Position numbers and translations under genes: made by a program
Assembly: GCA_009733775.1 (NCBI GenBank)
Contig: WOGZ01000077.1
Location: 60,938-124,937, forward strand
DNA length: 64,000 nucleotides
From: Alectoria sarmentosa
Taxonomy: Eukaryota > Ascomycota > Lecanoromycetes > Lecanorales > Parmeliaceae
Direction of reading: 5' to 3'
The notes under the pieces: model-generated
Told to the model about the DNA's origin: nothing
Seen by the model: the letters and a program-made list of their open reading frames with translations, nothing else
Database searches by the model: none
Shown here: piece by piece, positions 54,471 through 64,000 of the stretch
How positions within the stretch are numbered: position 1 is the stretch's first letter
Layout: each line of letters opens with the position of its first letter

Positions 54471-55571
54471 AAAGCGAAAGGATTTAAAGTAATTTAATAA
54501 AGTTTATTTAAATTGCTTATTAAACTACGTGCTACGCAATTAAAATGCGTTTTTAATATATTTAATAAAAGTCTTAAATATTCACAATTTTTTTTTTTTT
54601 TTTTTTAATTATTAATTTATTTAATAATTTATCGATTAAAATTCGTTATTACGTTTATAAATCTTGTAATTATTTAATTATTACGCAATTTTATTAAAAA
54701 AAAATCTTATTATTTTATAATTTGAATAACTTCGTTTATATAAAGTTATTTAATTAATTATAATAAATAATTCGCGAGTCGATTTTATTAATTTACGAAA
54801 CAAAAACGTTTTATTATAAATTATCGACGACGTTTTTAATTAAATAAACGATTTTTATTAAAATAAGCTTATTTCGCAATTAAGCGATTATAATATTAAT
54901 TTTAACATTAATGCGAATTTTAATAACATTATTAATCGAAACGATAATCGTTAAAATATCGCATTTGATAATTTTTTATTTATTAACGAAAATTCTCGTC
55001 TTATAAATTTGATTTAAATTTAACGTTTTCGATTTTTAAAGCTTAATGTTGAAAAACATTTAATTATTAAAAAATTTAAATTAATCGAAATTTAAAACGT
55101 ATAAAAACATTATTATAAATATAATAACAATTATTATCGCGAATTAAATCGCAAAAAGATAAATATTATTAAAATATTTAACATATAACATCTTAATAAT
55201 TACAATTTGACGATTATATTTTTTTGAAATTGCGAAAATTATATCGCTTCGATATCTCGCATTTTTAAATAAATAAAAAAAAGATTCGTTAATTTTTTAT
55301 TTTCTTAATCGATATTAAGAAGTAAATTTAAAAATATATATAAAATATTATATTACGTAATATCGACGAACTTATTTAAAACGAATATAAAAAATAATGT
55401 TTAAATTAAATTCGCAATTTAATTATCAAGTTTTATAATATCGATTATTAATTAATTAAAATTATTATAAAAAACGATTAATCGATCGCAAATTTTAATA
55501 ATTATTTTATTATATTATAATCGCAACGAAATCGTAATATAATCGATATAAAACGTTATTGAAAATTAATC
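54471..55571. other. AT-rich RIP-type block, middle
   Basis: Nearly pure A/T with CpG remnants and a T run at about 54,590-54,606. No protein relic could be read. Confidence 0.6.
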
Positions 55572-55727
55572 TTTCGCGTAACGTACGTAAGATCAGTTTT
55601 AAAATTAACTTTAAAATTAATCGTGTCTTGGCAATGTCTTAACGAATAAGCTTAAAAACACGATTCTCTTATATTTTTTATATATTTAATCAACTTATAT
55701 ACGATATTTATTATATATTTTTTAATA
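55572..55727 (+). repeat. Direct repeat copy 1 (about 155 bp)
   Basis: Matches 57,403-57,557 along its length, for example cgcgtaacgtacgta and cttatatacgatatttatta, with transition-type differences. It could be part of an LTR or a repeat flanking the tandem arrays. Confidence 0.7.
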
Positions 55728-55916
55728 AATTATAAGCCCGATTTGTGACGATTAAAAAAATAACATTTATTTAAATCGCATTTCTCATATAAATATTTTA
55801 TTAATAATGATTTAAAATAAATTATTATTATATTGCGATAGTTTATTTTTTTAACTCGTAACTTTCGACGAATTAAGTTATCGTAATTCAAATATAAAAA
55901 ATATCGAATTAAGTTT

Positions 55917-56215
55917 CTTCGCATAAAGCATTTCGTCTTATATTATCGAATTATAAATTTCTTCGCATAAAGCATTTCGTTTTATATTATCGAGTCACAA
56001 GTTTTTTTATATAAAATATTTCGTTTTATATTATCGAACATTTTTTTTTTTTTCAAATATAATTATAAAATATCGAATCAAATTTCTTCGCATAAGGCAT
56101 TTCGTTTTATATTATCAAATTATAAATTTTTTCGCATAAGACATTTCGTCTTATATTATCAAATTACAAGTTTTTTTACATAAAACATTTCGTTTTATAT
56201 TATCGAATATCGCAT
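55917..56215 (+). repeat. Higher-order tandem repeat, about 44-bp monomer
   Basis: Six monomers built on cttcgcataaagcatttcg then ttatattatcga are arranged as two sets of three. The second set starts about 169 bp after the first (55,917 versus 56,086). Corresponding monomers of the two sets share variants. Confidence 0.75.
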
Positions 56216-56279
56216 TTTTTCAAGTTTTTATATACGAATATTTAATCTTTACGTATAAAATATTAAATCTCGAATTTAA

Positions 56280-57320
56280 CGAGCTTTTTATAATAAAAAA
56301 GAAAAACAAATTTTTACTTTTTATTAAGCTCTTTATAATAAAAAGAAAAAAAAGTTTTAAATTTATCGAATTTCTTATAAATAAAAAAATTAAGTTTTAA
56401 AGAATTTTTCAAAATAATATAAAAACACGCCCTTAATTAAAGCGTTAAGTTTTAAATTATTTTTGAGTTTTTTATATTATAAAGAAAAATAGATTTTTAT
56501 ATTAAAACAATTTCTCGTATTATTAAAAAAAATAAGTTTTTATTTCGAATTAAGTTTTTTATATAAAGAAAATCACGTCTTTAATTAAAATGTTAAATTT
56601 CAAATTATTATTAAACTTTTTATATTATAAAGAAAAATAAGTTTTTATATTAAAGCAACTTTTTATATTATAAAAAAAAATAAGTTTTTATATTAAAATA
56701 TCGTAATTAAATTCTTTATATAAAAAAGATTACGTTTTTAATTAAAGTATTAAATTTCAAATTATTATTAAACTTTTTATATTATAAAGAAAAATAAGTT
56801 TTTATATTAAAGCAACTTTTTATATTATAAAAAAAAATAAGTTTTTATATTAAAATATCGTAATTAAATTCTTTATATAAAAAAGATTACGTTTTTAATT
56901 AAAGTATTAAATTTCAAATTATTATTAAACTTTTTATATTATAAAGAAAAATAAGTTTTTATATTAAAGCAATTTTTCGTATTATAAAGAAAAATAAGTT
57001 TTTATATTAAAGTATCGTAACGTATCGTTATAATAATTAAATTTTCGTATTAAAAAGAAAAACAAGTTTTTACATTAAGGCGATATTTCTCAAATTTTTA
57101 TTAAGCTTCTCGTATTATAAAGCGAAAAAAGTTTTTATATTAAAGCAACTTTTCGTATTATAAAAAAGAATAAGTTTTTACATTAAAGCGATAATTTTCA
57201 AATTTCAATTAAGTTTTCGTATTAAAAAAAAAAGCAAGTTTTTATATTAAAGCGACATTTCTTAAATTTCTATTAAGCTTTTCATATTATAAAGCGGAAA
57301 AAGTTTTTACATTAAAGTAT
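56280..57320 (+). repeat. AT-rich satellite-like array with a 157-bp unit
   Basis: Degenerate repeats of aataagtttttatatta-type monomers fill about 1 kb. Inside, 56,601-56,757 and 56,758-56,914 appear identical over 157 bp, and a partial third copy follows. Confidence 0.8.
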
Positions 57321-57402
57321 CGTAACGTATCGTTATAAAAAAGTGTTATAATAATTATATACGTTATTTTTTAACGTTATAAGAAAATATTAAAAACTAG
57401 TT

Positions 57403-57557
57403 TCTCGCGTAACGTACGTAAAATCAATCTTAAAATTAATTTTAAAATTAATCGTATCTTGGCATTGTCTTGACGAATAAGCTTTAAAATACGATTTTCT
57501 CGTATTTCTTATATACTTAATCAACTTATATACGATATTTATTATATATTTTTTAAC
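57403..57557 (+). repeat. Direct repeat copy 2 (about 155 bp)
   Basis: Partner of 55,572-55,727, offset 1,831 bp. The pair brackets the tandem arrays. Confidence 0.7.
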
Positions 57558-58930
57558 AAACGCATAAAAACTTTACGAAATAAAACGATAAAAAAAAATT
57601 CTTCAAAAATAATAAAAAACGTAATTTAATTTATTATTTATATTACGCTATTATAATAATATTAAAATATTAAATAAAGATTGTAAAAAATAAAAAAGTT
57701 ATTTATTTTAAATAAAACTCGTTTTAATAATGAAATAAATTATCAAAAAAGTAATAATTAATATATAAAATCTTAAAAATAGTATATTAAAAATTAAAAA
57801 AATTAAAAAAAGAATTTATTTTCTTCGACGTCGTAAAATCGAAAATTTATATAAAATAAATTCGAAAATAACGATTTTAAAATCAAATAAAGATTTTTTT
57901 TTATTAAAATTAAATGTTAAAATTATTAATAAAAGAAACATTTTAAAAGTTTATTTAATTATTTAAATTATATTACGAACAACGAGATACGCAGTTGAAT
58001 TTTTAATAATTTTTTTTAATATTTATCGTTATAACATTAAATACATTATTTATTAAATAACAATCTCGCTTTTTAATATTAAAAAACGAAAATTATTATA
58101 TTAAATAATAAGCGTGAAATAATTATTTTAATAAATATCGATAATGAAAAAATCTTTATATCATAATCTTTTATTAAAGAGACGTAGATTTTTAAATTTG
58201 AATACGTGTTAATAATAATGCGTGTTATTAATAATTATCGTATATTTTTATATAAAACGCATAATTTAACATTTAATTTCTCGCAACTTTTGAAGAATTA
58301 TAATATATATTTATATAATCATTATTATAAAATGAATTTACGCGATTTCAACGATATAATAATCTCGTAAATATGATAGAGAATTATGATGTTATTCAAA
58401 AAAGAAAATAATTCGTGAAATGAGCGCAGAGGTTTCTCGGAAGCCACTCTGCCGTCCCGAATAATAACATATTTAAATCAAATATATATCGATATATATA
58501 CATTCGAATTTCACAACTTTTACATTATTAAAAAGCGCATATCGAGTTATATTATTCACGAAATTATAAAAAAATTATATCTTTAAAAGAATAAAGGGCA
58601 AAAGATGTAAGATTTTTATATATAAATTTTTAATGAGAGCGCTTAAAAGGTTTAAAAGTCGCTAATCGAACGCTATTCGAAATAGAAAATTAAATAAAGA
58701 TTTACATTGATTGCATATACAAATTTAAGATATTTTAACTTAGCTTTATTTTATTCTTTTATATATATTAATATATATCGCATTTTTATATCAAATTTTA
58801 TTTAAAAGTAATAAAAGTAATTATAATAAAATTATGCGATATAATATTACACAATTAAACGATTTTAATATATTTAAAAAATTTAAAACTTTATTAAAAA
58901 TCTTTTTAAAAAAATTGTTTAATAATTTTA
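57558..58930. other. AT-rich block upstream of the pol relic
   Basis: Position and strand fit a decayed gag/protease part of the gypsy-type element, but no motif is readable. A short normal-composition hairpin lies at 58,426-58,452. Confidence 0.4.
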
Positions 58931-61113
58931 ACACGCACGATTAAATTAAATATTTTATAAATTTACAATTTAATAAATTATTCAAAAACGATTCGATTTA
59001 TAATATATTATATAATAAACTCGTAACGATAAAAAATTATTTAAACAATGCGCTTAAAAAGAAATAAATTCGATTCTCAAATAATTAAATTAACTCATCG
59101 TTGTTATTTATTAAAATAATAAATAATTTATTACGATTATATGTCGATTATAAAAGATTTAACGAAATAATTATTAAAAAAAATTACTTATTATCGCTGC
59201 TCTTAAAAACCTTAAAAAAATTCACATATACGAAATATTTTATTAAAATTAATATTTATAATGCGTATTATAAAATACGAATTCGAAAAAATAATAAATA
59301 AAAAATCGTCTTTTAAATTCGCTATAATTAATTTAAATATTAAATAATGTTTTTTAATTTCGCAAATGCTTTTATAATCTTTTAAATATACGTAAATAAA
59401 ACATTTAAATCGTATATCGACGTTTTTTACGTAATATATTTAAATAACATATTAATTTATTTTAAAACGAAAAACTTATATTATATATATAAATAATATT
59501 ACGCGCGTTATTAAAGCATCGACTTTATACGAAATTATTAAAATGCGCTTTTAATCGCAATAAAATTATCTTTTTGAAATTTATTATAAATTAATATAAC
59601 ATTTAAATAAAGTTAACGCGCATTAAAATTATTATTAAATAATTAAAATCAAAATTTATTAAAAATATATTTATTTTTTTAAAGTTCGCAAATTTTTATT
59701 ATGAATTCGTAAAAAAGCTTTCGTAAATAATTGCGTTTTTAATTAATATCACGCGAGAAATAAAAAAAAACGAAATTAAATCATTTTTTATATTTATTAA
59801 AAAAATATGCGAAAATTGTAAGATTTTTAAACGAATATTTATTTTAACATTTATTTTAAAACATTATAATTAAAAAGCATCGTTTATTATAAAAATTAAT
59901 ATTTTTAAAATAAATGTAAACGATATGCTTAATTAATTAATTAAAAATAAATTAAAAACATTACGTTTTTCAATTATAAATTTAGAGAAATTAAATTTCG
60001 TTAAAATATATATAATAAAAAACTATATACGATTATATTAAACTTTCAAAATTGAAAATATTATTTATAAAAAATAAATGTTTTATTTATATAATCTTAA
60101 ATTATAATAATTTACGTTATTTTATAACGATAAGAAAATTCAATGCGAAATAAATTCGCTAAATTGAAAAATTAATTACGTTTAATTTTATAAGTAAATA
60201 TTATAAAAATAAATTCAATTTTATAAATGCGTTATTAAAAAGATTTAACATTATTAAATCGAATAATAATAAAAATAATATTTTTTTTTTTTTGCGAAAT
60301 AAACTTCGTAATTAAAAATATTAATTTAATTTATAAAAACGTAATAATGTATTTATTGTAATTAAATTCGTAAAATTAACGAAATAATTAAACGATATTA
60401 TTATCGTAAATATTTAAATTATAAATTTGAATAAAAAAATGTTTAATAAACGAACACGTATTTTAAATGCTGCGATTTTATTTCGATTTTTAATTTATTA
60501 AGTTTTAAAATCGAAAAAATCTTATTTGAAATTGCGAAAATCGATAATCGTATAATTATTTAAATTATAATATAAAAACGCTTTCATTATAAATAAAAAA
60601 TAACGTTAAAAATACGTTATTAAATAAAATAAATTTTCGAAATAAAAAATCGATGAAAATGAATTATTATATCGTAATTTCGCAATTTATATTTTCAACG
60701 ATCTTATTACGAAAAAAAAAATTCTTTATATAAATTATAATAATTTTAATATTAAGCACTTTTCTTATAAACGCATTTTAAAAAATATTAAATATAAATA
60801 TTATTAAATAAGTATAATAAATAATATAGTAAATTATATTCGCATTTATCTCGATTATTAAAAAATGCGAATTTATTATTATAAATTTTATAACGAATTA
60901 ATATTAATATTATTAAATAATATAAATTTATTTTATATTATAACATTAAATTTTATTATAATTTTATTATTTATAAAAAACTTATATATTAATAAAATTT
61001 GCGATTTTATTTTAATTTTAATAAATAAATTAACGAAACACGTAACGTATATAACAATTATAAAAGATTTAAAAATTAATAAATTTATTAATATTACAAG
61101 TCAAGGTTTATGA
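58930..61113 (+). mobile_element. Heavily mutated Ty3/gypsy-type pol relic
   Basis: Reverse transcriptase can still be followed on the plus strand: LRLYVDYKRFNEIIIKKNY and YFIKINIYNAYYKIRIRKNN at 59,130-59,300, then after stops the catalytic box as YLNNILIYF near 59,440, where the two aspartates have become asparagines. A connection-type segment follows to about 59,830. The integrase core appears at 60,865-61,113 (FILILINKLTKHVTYITIIK), again with Asp-to-Asn change in TLNFI. Many stops interrupt it. Asp-to-Asn and Trp/Gln-to-stop changes are what C:G-to-T:A mutation produces. The element is inactive, and its 3' part is lost or displaced after 61,113. Confidence 0.82.
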
Positions 61114-64000
61114 ATTAAATTTATGATACTTAAGGCAAATGAAAGCGAAACGAATTTAAGTAACGTCGATTAAGCGGATTTTGTTTGCTTTTTTATGCGT
61201 ATATAATTTATTTTTATTGTTATATAAGAAGCATTTGCTTAATAATCTTATTTTTAATACATTTGATCAAATAACTCGATTATTTTCTTAATAAATCGTT
61301 TAAAATTACAATAAATAAATCGACTTTGTTAATGACTCGGCTTAAAGTTATATATAATTAATCATAAGCGAAGATTTTCGATTATAAATATAAATCGACT
61401 TGTTATAAAAATTAGTTTTACGATTTATTAATCGTTATATTGAAAATTAAGCGAATTAAATATTAAATGCGTTAAAAGAAAGCATATAAATTGTTCGAAT
61501 CGAACGAAATAAAAAATATGCGTGATATATAATAACGTTTATCGTTATATTCGTTTTTAAGAATGCGATAATCGAATATCTTAAATTCAATATGTTTAAT
61601 TTATAAATGTGTTTCATTGTATAAATTTTATAATTGCTATAAATTTCTTAATAACATTATTATATAATTTTCTTTTAATTTCAAGTGATGAGATGATAAA
61701 AAGGTTGATTTAAAAACGTTTATTAATTCGATAAATAAAAGAAATAAATTATTTTTTTCGTCAACGACTTGATCACGATTAATACATGTTATTTTGATTT
61801 TAAAAATTTTATCAAAGATTTGATTATTGAATCGAACGATATTCTTATTAAAAGTGCAAAGAATCGTTTTAAAGATATAAAAGTTAAATGCTCGATGTGA
61901 ATTTAAATCGCGATAAATAACATTAATAAAATTTATAATAATGTTATTTAATAATTAATCGATAAATTAATCGATAATTTCTCGTTTTTTTATATTTATT
62001 AAAGTTTTATTACTCACATTTAAAAAATTATTTATAAATGTTTTTATATTAATACGATCTTGTTTAATTAAATTTAAATTGCGAAATTTTATATTTTTCG
62101 TGAGTTTAAGAATTTGAATATGATTTTATAAATATAAAATCTTTAAGATAAATATAATAGTACGCCTTAATTTAACGTTTTTAATAATTAATAAAATTTA
62201 ACGAAAATCGTCGCAAAAGCATATAATTATATTATTAAACGATTTAAAATCTTTGCGAATGTTTTAAAATATATAATTAATAATTTCGATATTATAACGA
62301 TTTTATATCGAGATTTCGTTTTAAAAGATTAATTTAATTATATATAATAATTCGATTAAATTAAATTCATTTATAATATCGTAAAAAAATTAAGTAATAA
62401 CATTTAAAGAAATCTTAAAGCGAAAATAAATAATATAATCTTTTTAAAGAAAAATAAAAATGATGTTTAAAGAAATTATAATAATTGTTATCTTAAAGAC
62501 CTCGCGTATTTTTCGTAAAATAATGTTTTAAAATATAATCTTATTAATATTCTCGTAATCGTTTACAAAAAAGAAATAATTATTAAAAAAAGATATCGCG
62601 TTTCAAATAACGTTTATAATCATCGTTTAATTATTATTAAAACTCGTTCACATTTGCTTTTAAATGTTCGTTTAATAAAAACGTTTTTCGCGTAAAAGAT
62701 GATTACGCTCGTTGTTATAATGTTGCTCATAATTATATTACACTTTTGATAAATTAAAGTTGTTAATCAAATTAATATCTTTTATAAAACTGAAATTGTC
62801 TTTTTTTAAACGAATTTGAATTAATTAAAGATAAAAGTTTTCGATAATAGTTTGTTTCGCTTGTGTATCGTTTGATAAAGCGAAGTTTTAATAATGAGTT
62901 TGAAAAATATATATATAATCGTTAAAGAGTTTAAATAAAAAGATATATTAATGATAAAAAAAAAATGAAAGAAATTGCGAATAAAAAAAAAAAAATACGT
63001 TTAGCGAAATCATTTTTGATAAAAGAAAAAAGAAACATTATATTAAAAAAAATGGTGATGTTTTATTATAATAAATAGCGCGATAATTTTCTTTTTTCGC
63101 AATTAAGACATTTTTATATATTAATCAAATTTGATAAAAAAGAATAAAAAGAATTGCGAATAAATAAAAGAAAAATACGTTTAACGGGATCATTTTTGAT
63201 GAAAAAAAAAACAATAACATTATATCAAAAAAGTGATAATGTTTTATTATATTAGATAGCGCGGTAATTTTCTCCTTTCGCAATTGAGACACTTTTATAT
63301 ATTAATTAAATTAATTCACATATCTCGTTTTATGTTTATTTTATAAATTAAACGATTTATTGAGCTCACAATTGAATAAAATCATTATAAATAAATTTTA
63401 TAAAGAGTTTTCACTTTTTCAAACATTTGACTTTTTTAAAATCTCATCTTATTCGACGTTATTATGCGTGAGATTTTTTATTATATAAATGATATGATAG
63501 CTTGAAAGAAGGTTATTATTCATTATTCGTAAATTCTTATAAAATAAGAAATTCGATACGTTTAAAAAAAGAAAGCGTAAATAATAAAGTTTATCTGCGT
63601 TAAAATTAATATAATATATTTTCGCAATGATATCGATGCGTTTTTGATGTGAATTTTATTTTTAAATGTTTTAAGTGTTTTTTTTTTAGATATAATGTTT
63701 CGATAAATTAATATAAAGAAAATCTGTTAATCGTTTTTGTTGTTGACGTCATATATTTAATTAAAAGAAGATTGTAAAAAAGATTTAACGTTCGTTTGTT
63801 ATTATTATATTAAATAATTGAGAATCATTATTAAAGGTCACGATTTGTTAATTTAAAAAGTGAATAAATAATCGTTTTATAATAAGATTATGATTATATA
63901 ATTTAAAATTAAATATTTTTTAATAGATCTTTATTGATCTCATTTAACGTGCGTCTCGATATTTTTAAATTTCATTTATCGAATTTATTATATCGTTTTC
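61114..64000. other. AT-rich DNA of a different texture, unresolved
   Basis: Still strongly AT-rich, but TpG and G are commoner than C on the plus strand, unlike the CpG-only pattern to the left. Probably another mutated repeat inserted into or next to the gypsy-type relic. No coding relic was read with confidence. Confidence 0.45.
62974..63312 (+). repeat. Two tandem copies of a ~180-bp unit
   Basis: Units starting at attgcgaataaa (62,974 and 63,153, offset 179 bp) share aaaatacgttta, tcatttttgat, gatgttttattat/aatgttttattat and tcgcaatt blocks. They have diverged by transitions and small indels. Confidence 0.75.

Noticed and set aside
55730..55924. Lys/Asn/Ile-rich ORFs in the AT-rich block
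   Set aside because: Expected by chance in DNA that lacks G and C. Only the segments aligning in order to reverse transcriptase and integrase were accepted.
55900..57320. Tandem repeats considered as a CRISPR array
   Set aside because: Repeats are adjacent or degenerate with no unique spacers, and the genome is fungal.

Overview
The window looks like a filamentous ascomycete (Pezizomycotina) chromosome segment. Genes are compact, with introns mostly of about 45-110 bp that carry GTRNGY-type donors and CTRAC-like branch points. The conserved genes have the domain layouts usual in these fungi. The right fifth is an abrupt, extremely AT-rich block holding mutated retrotransposon remains, the pattern left by repeat-induced point mutation (RIP). 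The class cannot be fixed from sequence alone.

Positions 1-51,475 are a normal-composition gene region. In order it holds: the 3' end of an unidentified gene; a small membrane protein; an SLMAP/PRO45-type FHA protein (STRIPAK complex); MGR2 (TIM23 translocase); deoxyribose-phosphate aldolase; a Met8-like/SUMT siroheme enzyme; a NIPSNAP protein; a secreted cell-surface protein read through a GC-AG intron; proteasome subunit RPN5; a broken phytanoyl-CoA dioxygenase-like gene; a coiled-coil protein; an FSH-type serine hydrolase; an eight-exon CDP-alcohol phosphotransferase with a 10-bp exon; a PNPOx-like flavoprotein; a SUR7/PalI membrane protein; RAV2/Rogdi; lipoyl synthase and RSM22 head to head; a protein with a duplicated Cys module; exosome subunit RRP40; the ribosome-associated Hsp70 SSZ1; a GPI-anchored wall protein; and an F-box-like gene. 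It ends with small Cys-rich and membrane ORFs and an NB-ARC/TPR (NLR-like) gene whose upstream end abuts the AT-rich block.

Much of the conserved set is housekeeping with a mitochondrial emphasis: import (MGR2), lipoate and Fe-S dependent functions (LIP5, RSM22), NIPSNAP. Other groups are protein and RNA turnover (RPN5, RRP40), phospholipid synthesis (CPT/EPT), V-ATPase assembly (RAV2) and co-translational folding (SSZ1). Several models were assembled by joining exons across short introns, and each join was checked for reading phase.

From about 51,480 to 64,000 the DNA is almost only A and T, with surviving G:C pairs concentrated at CpG up to about 61.1 kb. Within it are a decayed Ty3/gypsy-type reverse transcriptase and integrase on the plus strand (about 58.9-61.1 kb) and several tandem arrays, including two apparently identical 157-bp units. 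There is also a much younger 1,998-bp LTR element at 52,468-54,465, with 172-bp LTRs, a perfect 5-bp target duplication and an interior too short for pol that shows only a broken gag-like frame. That element, the truncated NLR at the block edge and the duplicated-Cys protein are the most unusual items.
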